NCBI RefSeq assembly: GCF_014655955.1
Contig: NZ_BNBO01000014.1
Location: 1-64,000 of the forward strand
Origin: Kitasatospora indigofera
Lineage (GTDB): Bacteria; Actinomycetota; Actinomycetes; Streptomycetales; Streptomycetaceae
Direction: 5' to 3'
Length of the DNA stretch: 64,000 bases
A program made the position numbers and the translations under genes. Below are positions 35,639-44,523 of the stretch, piece by piece. How positions within the stretch are numbered: position 1 is the stretch's first letter; each line of letters begins with the position of its first letter. Below the pieces are notes generated by a model. That model was given only the letters and a program-made list of their open reading frames with translations, made no database searches and was not told the DNA's origin.

Positions 35639-36508
35639 ATGCCGGTATCAGCGAAGCCCGGCGGACCGCCCCGCGGCCGCCCGCCGCGGACGGCCACCGC
35701 CGGCGCCGCCCGGGTCTACCTCGCGGTCGCCGCGGGCAGCTTCCGCCGCTACTCCACCTACCGGGCCGCCACCTTGGCCGGCGCCTTCACCAACACCGTC
35801 TTCGGCTTCATCCTGGCCTACAGCTTCCTCGCGCTCTGGCAGGCCCGGCCGGGCCTCGGCGGATACGACACCGCCCAGGCCGTCACCTACATCTGGGTCA
35901 GCCAGGCCCTGCTGGTCACCGTCGCGGTCTGGGGCGGCGGCTTCCAGGACGACGTCCAGGAGCGCTTCCGCACCGGTGACATCGCCGTCGACCTCTACCG
36001 CCCGGTGGACTTCCAGGGCTGGTGGCTGGCCGGCGACCTGGGGCGGGCCGGCTTCCACCTGGTGGCGCGCGGCGCCGCCCCGATGATCGCGGGGGCGCTC
36101 GTCTTCGACCTGCGGGTGCCGCACGACCCGCTGGTCTGGGCCGGGTTCCTGCTGTCGGTGCTGCTCGCCGTGCTGGTCAGCTTCGGGCTGCGGTACCTGG
36201 TCGTGCTCACCGGCTTCTGGCTGCACGACTCGGACGGCGTGCGGTCGGTGATGCTGGTGGTGTCGATGTTCTTCTCCGGGATGCTGCTGCCGATCGGCCT
36301 CTTCCCCGGCCTGCTCGGTGAGATCGCGCCGCTGCTGCCGTGGGCCTCGCTGGTGCAGGTGCCCACCGACGTCTTCCTGGAGCGCAGCACGGGGGCCGGC
36401 CTGCTCGGCGCGCTCGGCTTCCAGGCCGCCTGGGCCGTGGTGCTGCTCGCGCTCGGCCGGATCGTCCAACTGCTGGCGACCCGCCGGGTGGTGGTCCAGG
36501 GTGGCTGA
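35639..36508 (+). CDS. ABC-2 exporter permease subunit 1
   Basis: A 289-residue membrane protein with six predicted helices. It resembles ABC-2-type permeases of the viologen-exporter-like group that occur as two permeases plus one ATPase. Typical segments are FTNTVFGFILAYSFLALW, FRTGDIAVDLYRPVDFQGWW, and VSMFFSGMLLPIGLFPGLL. The start has AAGGAG six bases upstream. The next permease gene overlaps the end by eight bases, and the ATPase follows, giving a three-gene operon. The substrate is not evident. Confidence 0.85.
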   Translation: MPVSAKPGGPPRGRPPRTATAGAARVYLAVAAGSFRRYSTYRAATLAGAFTNTVFGFILAYSFLALWQARPGLGGYDTAQAVTYIWVSQALLVTVAVWGGGFQDDVQERFRTGDIAVDLYRPVDFQGWWLAGDLGRAGFHLVARGAAPMIAGALVFDLRVPHDPLVWAGFLLSVLLAVLVSFGLRYLVVLTGFWLHDSDGVRSVMLVVSMFFSGMLLPIGLFPGLLGEIAPLLPWASLVQVPTDVFLERSTGAGLLGALGFQAAWAVVLLALGRIVQLLATRRVVVQGG

Positions 36509-37352
36509 CACCGTGACCGGCGCCGGGGCGGAGACCCTGCTGGAGCGCGCCCGCTGGTCGGTGCGGGCCTGGTGGCTGATGGCCGGGATGTGGACCAGGG
36601 CGGTGATGTCCTACCGGGCCTCCTTCGTGCTGATGCTCGGCGCCAACATCATGATCACCTCGCTCGACTTCTTCGTGGTGGTGCTGATGTTCCAGCACAC
36701 CGACCGGCTCGGCGGCTGGACCCTGCCCGAACTGGGCTTCCTCTACGGGACGTCCGGCATCGCCCTCGGCATGGCCAACCTCTTCGTCGGCAGCACCGAC
36801 GCGCTCGGCGCGCGGATCCGCGCGGGCACCCTCGACACCATGCTGATCCGGCCCGCCCCCGCGCTCGCCCAGCTCTGCGCCGAGCGCTTCTCGCTGCGCC
36901 GGCTCGGCCGCCCGGTGCAGGCCGCCGCGGTGCTGGCCTGGTCGCTGACCGCGCTGGACGTGGCGTGGACCTGGGACCGCGTGCTGCTGGTGCCCGTTCT
37001 GCTGCTCTGCGGGACGGTCATCTTCTCGGCGCTCTTCATCGGCTTCGCGACCCTGCAGTTCTGGTGGGGCGAGGCCAAGGAGATCCAGAACTCCTTCACC
37101 TACGGCGGCGCCACCCTGCTGCACTACCCGCCGACGATCTTCGCCAAGGAGCTGGTGGCCGGGGTCGTGTTCGGGATCCCGCTGGCCTTCGTCAACTGGC
37201 TGCCCGCCCTGCGGATCCTCGACCGCCCCGACCCGCTCGGGCTGCCCGCCGCCTTCCAGTACGCCTCGCCGGTGGCCGCCGCGCTCTGCGCCTACGTGGC
37301 CGGCCTGCTCTGGCGGGCCGGGCTGCGGGCCTACCGGGGCACCGGCAGCTGA
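36501..37352 (+). CDS. ABC-2 exporter permease subunit 2
   Basis: A 283-residue companion of the preceding permease, starting at GTG 36501 inside its last codons. Six helices are predicted. SYRASFVLMLGANIMITSLDFF, FLYGTSGIALGMANLFVGSTD, IRAGTLDTMLIRPAPALAQL and HYPPTIFAKELVAGV are recognisable family stretches. The two permeases probably form a heterodimer. The overlap implies translational coupling and equal stoichiometry. Confidence 0.85.
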   Translation: MADTVTGAGAETLLERARWSVRAWWLMAGMWTRAVMSYRASFVLMLGANIMITSLDFFVVVLMFQHTDRLGGWTLPELGFLYGTSGIALGMANLFVGSTDALGARIRAGTLDTMLIRPAPALAQLCAERFSLRRLGRPVQAAAVLAWSLTALDVAWTWDRVLLVPVLLLCGTVIFSALFIGFATLQFWWGEAKEIQNSFTYGGATLLHYPPTIFAKELVAGVVFGIPLAFVNWLPALRILDRPDPLGLPAAFQYASPVAAALCAYVAGLLWRAGLRAYRGTGS

Positions 37353-37445
37353 GCGCCCCGGTACGCCCTCCAGCACGCCGCCCCGGCAGCGCGCTCCACC
37401 CCCTGCCGGCCCCAGCACCGCCGGCCCCAGCGAAAGGACCCAGGC

Positions 37446-38405
37446 ATGGCACTGATCGAACTTGAGGACGTCCGCCGCAGCTTCACCGTCCGCACGCGTA
37501 CCGGCCGGCTGCGGCGCGAGAAACGCGAGGTCCACGCCGTGGACGGGCTGACCTTCGACATCGAGGCCGGTGCCTGCGTCGGCTACATCGGCCCCAACGG
37601 CGCCGGGAAGTCCACCACCATCAAGATGCTCACCGGCATCCTCGTCCCCTCCTCCGGGCAGCTGCGGGTGGCCGGCGTCGACCCGGCCCGGGAGCGCACC
37701 GCGCTCGCCCGCCGGATCGGCGTGGTCTTCGGCCAGCGCACCACCCTCTGGTGGGACCTCCCGCTGCGCGACTCCTACGAGCTGGCCCGCCGGATCTACC
37801 GCATCCCCGACGCGCGCTACCGGGCCAACCTGGACCGCTGCGTCGAACTCCTCGAACTCGGCGGCCTGCTGGACACCCCGGTACGCCAGCTCTCGCTCGG
37901 CCAGCGGATGCGCGGCGACCTCGCCGCCGCGCTGCTGCACGACCCGCAGGTGCTCTACCTGGACGAGCCGACCATCGGCCTGGACGTGGTGAGCAAGGGG
38001 CGGGTCCGGGAGTTCCTGCGCCAGGTCAACCGCGAGCAGGGCACCACCGTGCTGCTCACCACCCACGACCTGGTGGACATCGAGCAGCTCTGCGACCGGG
38101 TCATGGTGATCGACCACGGCCGGCTGGTGCACGACGGCGACCTGGCCGGCCTGCACGCGGTGGGGATGAGCGAACGCACCCTGGTGGTCGACCTCGCCGA
38201 GGCCCGGCCGCCGATCGAGGTGGCCGGCGCCCGGGTGGTCAAGGTGGACGGGCCGCGCCAGTGGCTGGCCTTCCCCGCGCAGCAGAGCGCCGCGCCGGTG
38301 GTGGCCGCGGTCGCGGAGCGCTACCCCCTGGTCGACCTGTCGGTCCGCGAACCGGCCATCGAGGACGTGATCGCCAAGATGTACGCCCGGGTGGCGATCG
38401 GCTGA
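37446..38405 (+). CDS. ABC exporter ATPase subunit
   Basis: A 319-residue nucleotide-binding protein with all catalytic motifs: Walker A GPNGAGKST, Q-loop FGQRTTLWWDL, signature LSLGQRMRGDL, Walker B VLYLDEP with catalytic Glu, D-loop GLDV and switch His in LLTTHD. A C-terminal domain of about 90 residues follows, as in drug-exporting ABC ATPases. It drives the two permeases encoded just upstream. The export direction is inferred from the ABC-2 partners. A good terminator follows. Confidence 0.94.
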   Translation: MALIELEDVRRSFTVRTRTGRLRREKREVHAVDGLTFDIEAGACVGYIGPNGAGKSTTIKMLTGILVPSSGQLRVAGVDPARERTALARRIGVVFGQRTTLWWDLPLRDSYELARRIYRIPDARYRANLDRCVELLELGGLLDTPVRQLSLGQRMRGDLAAALLHDPQVLYLDEPTIGLDVVSKGRVREFLRQVNREQGTTVLLTTHDLVDIEQLCDRVMVIDHGRLVHDGDLAGLHAVGMSERTLVVDLAEARPPIEVAGARVVKVDGPRQWLAFPAQQSAAPVVAAVAERYPLVDLSVREPAIEDVIAKMYARVAIG

Positions 38406-38437
38406 GCCGGCGCCCCGGCCCCGGCCCCGGCCGGCGA

Positions 38438-38462
38438 GCGGCCCCGGCAGGTCCGGGGCCGC
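38438..38462 (+). terminator. Terminator of the ABC exporter operon
   Basis: GCGGCCCCGG and CCGGGGCCGC form a perfect 10-bp stem around loop CAGGT, about 30 bases after the ATPase stop. Confidence 0.8.
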
Positions 38463-38580
38463 CTGACGGCCGGTCACCCGGGGCCGGGCGCGACGGGGCT
38501 CCCGGGGCTCCCGGGGCGCGCGGCGCGCTGGGGAGGGGCGGGGAGGATCACCCGCGCCGGGTACGGGGCAGACTGGCGGG

Positions 38581-39876
38581 GTGAGCGACGAAGCGTCCGA
38601 CGGAGCGGGCCCCGGTGTGAGGTTCACCGCGGCCGACGAGGAGAAGAGCCGCGGCGTGCGGCGGATGAAGGCCATCGCGACCGGCCTGCTGGCCTTCGCG
38701 AGCCTGGTCTTCGCCCTGGCGACCTGGGCGAAGGCGTCCGGCGCCGGCGCCTGGGCCGGCTACCTGGCGGCGGCGGCCGAGGCCGGCATGGTGGGCGCGC
38801 TCGCCGACTGGTTCGCGGTGACCGCGCTGTTCCGCCGCCCGTTCGGCCTGCCCATCCCGCACACCGCGATCATCCCGACCAAGAAGGACGCCTTCGGCAA
38901 GTCCCTGGGCGACTTCGTGGGGGACAACTTCCTCTCCGGGCAGGTGGTCCGCGGCCGGCTGGCCGCGCTGGGCATCGCCCGGCGCCTCGGCGAGTGGCTG
39001 GCCGCCCCGGGCAGCGCCGAGCGGGTCACCAAGGAGGCCTCGGCGGCGCTGCGCGGGCTGCTCGCGGTGCTGCGGGACGAGGACGTCCAGGCGGTGGTCA
39101 GCGAGGCCGTCACCCGGCGGGCCTCGGCGACCTCGGTGGCCGAGCCGATGGGCCGGATGCTCGGCAAGGTGGTCGCCGACGGCGGCCACCACGGGGTGGT
39201 CGACCTGGTCGCCGTCCGGGTGCACGACTGGCTGACCGAGAACCACGAGGAGGTCGTCCAGCGGGTCACCCAGAAGACCCCCGGCTGGACGCCCAGGTTC
39301 ATCGACCACCAGGTCGGCGAGCGGGTCTACAAGGAGCTGATGCGGTTCGTCACCGACATCCGGGACGACCAGCGGCACCCGGCCCGGGGCGCCGTCGACA
39401 ACTTCCTCGCCGACTTCGCCGCGGAGCTCCAGCAGGACCCGGAGACCATCGCCCGGGTGGAGCGCGCCAAGGCCGACCTGCTGGCCCGCGCCGAGGTGCA
39501 GGACCTGATCGCCTCCACCTGGGCCGCCGTCCGCTCACTGGTGATGACCGCCGCCGAGGACGAGGACAGTGAGCTGCGGCTGCGCATCACCCGCGGCATC
39601 CGCGACTTCGGCGCCCGGCTGGCGGGCGACACCCGGCTGCAGGCCAAGGCGGACAACTGGCTGCAGGACGCCGCGCAGTACGTGGTGGACACCTACCGGG
39701 ACGAGATCACCTCGCTGATCTCCGAGACGGTCGCCGGCTGGAACGCCGAGGACGCCTCCCGCAAGATCGAGGCCAACGTGGGCCGGGACCTCCAGTTCAT
39801 CCGGATCAACGGCACGGTGGTCGGCGCGCTGGCCGGCCTGCTGATCCACACGGTCGCGGTGGCGCTCGGCGGCTGA
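38581..39876 (+). CDS. DUF445 membrane-anchored protein
   Basis: A 431-residue protein of the DUF445 (YjiN-like) family. Two N-terminal hydrophobic segments (AIATGLLAFASLVFALATW, YLAAAAEAGMVGALADWFAV) carry the family motif ADWFAVTALFRRPFGLPIPHTAIIP. A long helical middle and a C-terminal membrane helix (VVGALAGLLIHTVAVALGG) follow. The function is unknown, and the fold suggests a large membrane-tethered helical rod. It starts at GTG 38581, with CAGACT six bases upstream, a weak leaderless-type signal. Confidence 0.88.
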   Translation: MSDEASDGAGPGVRFTAADEEKSRGVRRMKAIATGLLAFASLVFALATWAKASGAGAWAGYLAAAAEAGMVGALADWFAVTALFRRPFGLPIPHTAIIPTKKDAFGKSLGDFVGDNFLSGQVVRGRLAALGIARRLGEWLAAPGSAERVTKEASAALRGLLAVLRDEDVQAVVSEAVTRRASATSVAEPMGRMLGKVVADGGHHGVVDLVAVRVHDWLTENHEEVVQRVTQKTPGWTPRFIDHQVGERVYKELMRFVTDIRDDQRHPARGAVDNFLADFAAELQQDPETIARVERAKADLLARAEVQDLIASTWAAVRSLVMTAAEDEDSELRLRITRGIRDFGARLAGDTRLQAKADNWLQDAAQYVVDTYRDEITSLISETVAGWNAEDASRKIEANVGRDLQFIRINGTVVGALAGLLIHTVAVALGG

Positions 39877-39975
39877 ACCCGGACGGCCGTGCGGGCGCGT
39901 GGGTTCCCGGTGCCGCCGCGGGCTCGCGTAGCCTTGCGGGATCTGATGAGACGCGCGTAGAGAGAGAGTCACACC

Positions 39976-41019
39976 GTGGTCCAGCCGGACGGGAAGAGCG
40001 GCATCGAGGCGTTCATCGCGGGCATGCCCAAGGCGGAGCTGCACGTCCACCACGTCGGATCGGCCTCCCCCCGGGTGGTCGCCGAACTGGCCGCCCGCCA
40101 CCGCGGCTCGAAGGTGCCGACCGACCCGGCCGCGCTCGCCGAGTACTTCACCTTCACCGACTTCGCCCACTTCATCGAGGTCTACCTGAGCGTCGTCGAC
40201 CTGATCCGCGACGCCGAGGACGTCCGGGCGCTGACCTACGGCGTCGCCGAGGACATGGCCCGCCAGCAGATCCGGTACGCCGAGCTGACCGTCACGCCGT
40301 ACTCCTCGGTCCGCCGGGGCATCCCGGACGTCGCCTTCATGGAGGCGATCGAGGACGCCCGCAGGTCGGCCGAGAAGGACCTCGGCGTGGTGCTCCGCTG
40401 GTGCTTCGACATCCCCGGCGAGGCCGGCCTGGCCTCCGCCGAGGAGACCACCCGGCTCGCCGTCGACCTCGCCCCCGAGGGCCTGGTCAGCTTCGGCCTC
40501 GGCGGCCCCGAGATCGGCGTGCCCCGCCCGCAGTTCAAGCCGTACTTCGACCGGGCCCGGGCGGCCGGCCTGCACAGCGTGCCGCACGCCGGCGAGAGCA
40601 CCGGCCCGGAGACCGTCTGGGACGCCCTGCGGCTGCTCGGCGCCGAGCGGATCGGCCACGGGACCCAGTCGGTGAAGGACCCGGCGCTGGTCGACTGGCT
40701 GGGCGAGCACCGGATCCCGCTGGAGGTCTGCCCCACCTCCAACCTCGCCACCCGGGTGGTGGAGCGGATGGAGGAGCACCCGATCCGCCAGATGGTCGAC
40801 GCCGGGCTGCTGGTCACCGTGAACAGCGACGACCCGCCGATGTTCGGCACCGACCTGAACACCGAGTACGGCGTCGCCGCGCAGCTGCTCGGCCTGGACG
40901 AGGCGGGCGTCGCCGCGCTGGCGAAGAATGCCGTCGAGGCGTCCTTCCTGGACACCGCCGGCAAGAAGCGGCTGGCCGGCGAGATCGACACCTACCTGGA
41001 GGGGTGGGACCGGGGCTGA
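39976..41019 (+). CDS. add: Adenosine deaminase family protein
   Basis: A 347-residue amidohydrolase. The zinc-binding start is MPKAELHVHHVGSASP (family HxH), with further motifs SFGLGGPE, the metal/catalytic His in VPHAGEST, IGHGTQSV and VTVNSDDPPMF. It probably deaminates adenosine or 2'-deoxyadenosine in purine salvage. The HVHHVGS stretch differs from the usual HLHLDG of classical ADA, so 6-aminodeoxyfutalosine deaminase or another purine is possible. No futalosine gene is nearby. It starts at GTG 39976 with a weak AGAGAGAG ribosome site. Confidence 0.85.
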   Translation: MVQPDGKSGIEAFIAGMPKAELHVHHVGSASPRVVAELAARHRGSKVPTDPAALAEYFTFTDFAHFIEVYLSVVDLIRDAEDVRALTYGVAEDMARQQIRYAELTVTPYSSVRRGIPDVAFMEAIEDARRSAEKDLGVVLRWCFDIPGEAGLASAEETTRLAVDLAPEGLVSFGLGGPEIGVPRPQFKPYFDRARAAGLHSVPHAGESTGPETVWDALRLLGAERIGHGTQSVKDPALVDWLGEHRIPLEVCPTSNLATRVVERMEEHPIRQMVDAGLLVTVNSDDPPMFGTDLNTEYGVAAQLLGLDEAGVAALAKNAVEASFLDTAGKKRLAGEIDTYLEGWDRG

Positions 41020-41020
41020 G

Positions 41021-41076
41021 CCCCTGGGCCCCTGGGCCCCTGAGTCCCTGAGTCCCTGAGTCCCTGAGTCCTTGGG
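41021..41076. repeat. Seven tandem copies of an 8-bp repeat after add
   Basis: Units CCCCTGGG, CCCCTGGG, CCCCTGAG, TCCCTGAG (three times) and TCCTTGGG follow directly on the stop codon. The perfect core suggests slippage-prone DNA. It is noncoding. Confidence 0.85.
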
Positions 41077-41142
41077 CCCCGGCCGGTACGTCCCGGCCGG
41101 CCCCGGTGGGCCCGCCCCCCACGGGGCGCCCCCACCGCCGGG

Positions 41143-42120
41143 TCAGCCGGACTCGGCGGCCCCGGCCGCCTTGCCGACGCTGCCCTTCCTGACGTTGCCG
41201 GAGGAGGGCTTCGCGGCCCGCGGTGCCTTCCTGGCCCCCGGAACCTTTGCGGCGGCCGCCGAGCCGGTCCGGCCCGCCCGGGCGGGCGCGGCGGGCTTGG
41301 CGCCCTGTACCGCCTCGGCGCCCTGCACCGCCTTCGTCCCCTGCGCCGGCTGCGCGGCCCGCACCGGCTCGGCGAGCTTCACGGTCCGCCCGGGCCCGGC
41401 GTCCGGCCCCGCGTCCGGTCCGGCCGGCAGCGCGGGCGCCGGCGTGCCGCGGTGCAGCCAGGCGCGCTCGGCGGAGCTCCAGGCGGTGGTGGTGACCAGG
41501 TAGAGCCCGGCCGCCAGCGGGACGAGCGCCGCGAACAGCACCGTGCCGAAGGACAGGTACGGGAGCAGCGCGGCCCCCGGGGCCGGTGCGGCGCCCGCGG
41601 CGGTGCCGGAGCCGGGCAGCCCGGTGCGCCGGGCCCGGCGGAAGTTGGCGTAGCCGACGGCCGCCAGCGCCGCGTACAGGGCGCCGAAGACCGCCAGCTG
41701 CGCCGGGCCGTGCGCACCGCTCACGTGCATGCCGAGCGGGACGCCGAGGACGGTGTGGTCCAGCAGGTCGTTGGGCGTGGTGAAGAGCCGGTACATCACC
41801 GAGAAGAACGGAATCTGCACCAGCATCGGCAGGCACCCGGCGAACGGTGACGCCTTCTCCTTCCGGTACAGCTCGGCCAGCGCCTCCTTGAGCTTCTCGG
41901 GCTTGCCCTTGTGCTTGCGGTTGAGCTCCGCCACCTGCGGGGCGAGCCTGCTGCGGGCCTTCTCGCCGCGGGCGGCGGCCCGGGCCAGCGGGTGCAGGGC
42001 GAGCCGCACGCAGACGGTGAACAGGATGATCGCGGCGGCGGTCGGCAGGACGTGCGCGAGCGCGGACACGGCGGTGTGGGCCAGGCCCACCGCCGGGTCG
42101 AGGATCGACAGGACGGACAT
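41143..42120 (-). CDS. yidC: YidC/Oxa1-family membrane insertase, second paralogue
   Basis: A 325-residue insertase-like protein. There is no large periplasmic domain. Five helices include [42 protein letters not shown] and [23 protein letters not shown]. The hydrophilic-groove arginine (CVRLALHP) and the cytoplasmic helical hairpin ([20 protein letters not shown]) are present. The last 95 residues form a basic Ala/Pro/Gly tail. The housekeeping yidC normally lies beside rpmH/rnpA, so this is an accessory copy. It is probably cotranscribed with the DUF6412 gene 75 bases upstream. Confidence 0.9.
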   Translation of the reverse strand: MSVLSILDPAVGLAHTAVSALAHVLPTAAAIILFTVCVRLALHPLARAAARGEKARSRLAPQVAELNRKHKGKPEKLKEALAELYRKEKASPFAGCLPMLVQIPFFSVMYRLFTTPNDLLDHTVLGVPLGMHVSGAHGPAQLAVFGALYAALAAVGYANFRRARRTGLPGSGTAAGAAPAPGAALLPYLSFGTVLFAALVPLAAGLYLVTTTAWSSAERAWLHRGTPAPALPAGPDAGPDAGPGRTVKLAEPVRAAQPAQGTKAVQGAEAVQGAKPAAPARAGRTGSAAAAKVPGARKAPRAAKPSSGNVRKGSVGKAAGAAESG

Positions 42121-42195
42121 GGTGAAGAGAGCCCTCCGGGGTCTCGGGATGCGAGAGGTCGGCGGAGGACGGCCGCGCGGGGTGCGGTGGGGTGG

Positions 42196-42489
42196 TTACG
42201 CGGCCGCCGGGGCCGCGCCCGGTGCCCTGGGCCGTCGGCGGCCGCGGGCGTCCGGATCCCGTTGCGGGAGGAAGGCGGTGCGCAGCGCGTGGCGCCGCAG
42301 GGTCCCGTCGCGGACGGCGGCCGGGGCCCGTGCCCCGAGCAGCCGGCCGGTGGCGAGGGTGCCGGCGACGACGCCGGAGAGCAGCACCAGGGCGGCGGCG
42401 GCCGCGACGGCGGTCAGGCCGGACGAGCTGGTGAGCAGTTCGCCGGTGAGGACCCGCAGGAGTCCGAGCAGGGCGGCGAGCAGGGTCAT
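42196..42489 (-). CDS. DUF6412 small membrane protein
   Basis: A 97-residue protein with two hydrophobic segments ([15 protein letters not shown] and [22 protein letters not shown]) and a basic Arg/Pro tail. It matches the DUF6412 family that precedes the accessory yidC in Streptomyces. AGGAGGAGG lies upstream of the ATG. A role as a partner or substrate of the insertase is plausible but unproved. Confidence 0.75.
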   Translation of the reverse strand: MTLLAALLGLLRVLTGELLTSSSGLTAVAAAAALVLLSGVVAGTLATGRLLGARAPAAVRDGTLRRHALRTAFLPQRDPDARGRRRPRAPGAAPAAA

Positions 42490-42648
42490 CGTCGTCCTCC
42501 TCCTGGTGCGGGCCCGGCCGGTGGGCGGGGGTGCGGGCGCGGGGCCGCGCGTGCTGTCGTCGAAGACGATGGTACGGGTGCGCGGCCGGTTCGTACGAGC
42601 CGTTGCGGGACTGTAGCCATCGGTGCTACGCGGGGCTACCGTGGAGGG

Positions 42649-42930
42649 ATGAAGACGATTACCCAGCGCGAGTTCCGCAACAACTCCGCCGCGGTGATGG
42701 ACGCGGTGGAGGCGGGCGAGACGTTCCACATCACCCGCAACGGCGTCGAGGTCGCCGAACTGCGCCCGGTCTCCGGCCGTCGGCGGCTCAGCGCGGAGGA
42801 GCTGGTGGCCCGGCACGGCCGGCTGCCCAGGGTCGACTACCAGCAGATGCGCAAGGAGGCCGAGGAGGTCTTCGGCTCCGAGGACCTGCTCGGCGAGGAC
42901 GACGACCCGTTCGAGCGTCGCCGTGGCTGA
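42649..42930 (+). CDS. Phd/YefM-type antitoxin
   Basis: A 93-residue antitoxin. The N-terminal half ([36 protein letters not shown]) is the Phd/YefM DNA-binding dimer. The acidic C-terminus (residues 70-90) would wrap the toxin. The following PIN-domain gene overlaps it by eight bases, so the pair is a type II module. TACCGT lies six bases before the ATG. The GGAGGG in between is too close to act as a normal ribosome site, so the message may be leaderless. The pair probably represses its own promoter. Confidence 0.92.
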   Translation: MKTITQREFRNNSAAVMDAVEAGETFHITRNGVEVAELRPVSGRRRLSAEELVARHGRLPRVDYQQMRKEAEEVFGSEDLLGEDDDPFERRRG

Positions 42931-43345
42931 ACGCCGCCGAGTGGCCCGGCGCCGTTCCGCCGGGGTGCTGGACACCTGTGTCTACATCGATCTGGCGCTG
43001 CTCGACCCGGCGGACCTGCCGGCCGTCCCGGAGCTGACCGCGATCACCTTCGCGGAGTTGCAGCAGGGCGTCGCGATGGCCCGCGACCCGCTCAGCCGGG
43101 CCGCCCGGCTGGAGGTGCTGGGGGCCGCGACGGCCGACTTCGACCCGTTGCCCTTCGACGCCGCCGCGGCCGCCCGGTACGGCACCCTGGTGGCGCTGAC
43201 CATCGCGGCGGGGCGCCAGCCGCGCCCGCGCCGGATCGACCTGATGATCGCCGCCGTGGCCTCGGCGAACGGCCTGCCGCTGTACACCCGCAACATCGCC
43301 GACTTCCGGGGGCTGGGTGCGGCGGTCGAGGTGATCGCGGTCTGA
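42923..43345 (+). CDS. vapC: VapC-type PIN-domain toxin
   Basis: A 140-residue PIN ribonuclease. The acidic catalytic residues are all visible: Asp17 in LDTCVYID, Glu45 in FAELQQGV, Asp106 in RRIDLMIA and Asp127 in NIADF. Such toxins cut tRNA or rRNA and stop translation until bound by their antitoxin. It starts at GTG 42923 within the antitoxin's last codons, so it is translationally coupled to it. The basic N-terminal dozen residues are longer than usual, and a start nearer residue 14 is possible. Confidence 0.92.
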   Translation: MAERRRVARRRSAGVLDTCVYIDLALLDPADLPAVPELTAITFAELQQGVAMARDPLSRAARLEVLGAATADFDPLPFDAAAAARYGTLVALTIAAGRQPRPRRIDLMIAAVASANGLPLYTRNIADFRGLGAAVEVIAV

Positions 43346-43386
43346 CCCGGCCGGGGGCCCGAGGGCGTGCCAGGGCCGGACACGGC

Positions 43387-44460
43387 CTAGCGGGGCAGTC
43401 TCACCACGGTGCCGGTGGCGGCGGCGGCGCGGGCCGCCTCCAGCACGGTCAGCGTGGTGACCGCGTCCCGGGGGTCGACCGGCGGCGGCGCCGTGCCGGC
43501 CAGGGCGGCGGCGATGCCCGCGTAGTAGGCGGGGTAGTCGCCGGGGAGGGTGGGGAGCGGCGCGGCCTTCTCGTTGCTGCCGAAGGCGCCGTAGTGGGCC
43601 TCGTCGTCGGCGCCCCACGGGCGGGTGCCGTCGGGCCGGTGACCGGCCTTCAGCTCGTCCTCCTGCGGGTCCATGCCGAACTTGACGTACCCGGCGCTGT
43701 CGCCGAGCACCCGCAGGCGCGGGCCGGCCAGCGCGGTGATGGCGCTGGTCCACAGGTGGGAGCGGACGCCGCCGTCGTGGGTGAGGGCGAGGAAGGAGTC
43801 GTCGTCGACCACGGCGCCGTCCCGGCGGGTGTCGATCTCGGCGTACACGCTCTCGACCGGCCCGAACAGGCTGATCGCCTGGTCGACCAGGTGACTGCCG
43901 AGGTCGTAGAGGGTGCCGCCGGCCTCGGCCGGGTCGGCCAGTTCGCGCCAGCCGGCCTTGGGCTTGGGCCGGAACCGCTCGAAGCGGGACTCGAAGCGGT
44001 GCACGCGTCCCAGGGCGCCGGTCTCCACCAGGTGCCGGGCGGTCAGGAAGTCGCCGTCCCAGCGGCGGTTCTGGAAGACCGAGAGCAGCACGCCGCGGCT
44101 CTCGGCGAATTCGCAGAGGTCCAGGGCGGCGGCCGCGGTGGCGGCCAGCGGCTTGTCGACCACGGTGGCCAGCCCGGCCGTGAGGGCGGCCCGGGCCAGC
44201 GGGACGTGGGTGCGGTTGGGGGAGGCGATCACGACGAGGTCGAAGGCGTCCGGGTCGGCGAAGAGGTCCTCGGGGGTGTCGAGGGCCCGGGCGTCGGGGT
44301 GTTCCGCGCGGAGCTTCTCGCGGCGTTCCGGGTTGGCGGTGACCACGGCCTCCAGCCGTAGCCCGGGGGTGGTGGCGATCAGCGGCGCGTGGAAGGCGGA
44401 GCCGGCCAGGCCGTAACCGACCAGGCCGACGCGGAACGGGGGGCGGGGCGCGGTGCTCAT
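43387..44460 (-). CDS. Gfo/Idh/MocA-family oxidoreductase
   Basis: A 357-residue NAD(P)-dependent dehydrogenase. The Rossmann motif RVGLVGYGLAGSAFHAPL opens the protein. VVIASPNRTHVPLARAAL and the EKP-equivalent VVDKPLAAT follow, then GGTLYDLGSHLVDQAI with the catalytic-region His. It resembles sugar or inositol dehydrogenases of the YdgJ/IolX type. The substrate is unknown. ATG 44460 is preferred. GTG 44469 in frame is possible. It is convergent with vapC. Confidence 0.88.
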   Translation of the reverse strand: MSTAPRPPFRVGLVGYGLAGSAFHAPLIATTPGLRLEAVVTANPERREKLRAEHPDARALDTPEDLFADPDAFDLVVIASPNRTHVPLARAALTAGLATVVDKPLAATAAAALDLCEFAESRGVLLSVFQNRRWDGDFLTARHLVETGALGRVHRFESRFERFRPKPKAGWRELADPAEAGGTLYDLGSHLVDQAISLFGPVESVYAEIDTRRDGAVVDDDSFLALTHDGGVRSHLWTSAITALAGPRLRVLGDSAGYVKFGMDPQEDELKAGHRPDGTRPWGADDEAHYGAFGSNEKAAPLPTLPGDYPAYYAGIAAALAGTAPPPVDPRDAVTTLTVLEAARAAAATGTVVRLPR

Positions 44461-44523
44461 GGCTCCCACTCAATCACCGCGCCCGCCGCCCGTCGCTCCG
44501 CCACCACGGCCGCGACGGCGTTT

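Noticed and set aside
39976-41019. Futalosine-pathway deaminase
   Set aside because: The HVHH start allows it, but no mqn gene is nearby and the remaining motifs fit the general adenosine deaminase family, so I kept the broader name.
42649-43345. Acquired defence island around the Phd-VapC pair
   Set aside because: The neighbours are core genes (yidC, a sugar dehydrogenase), composition is unchanged and no other defence gene is present.
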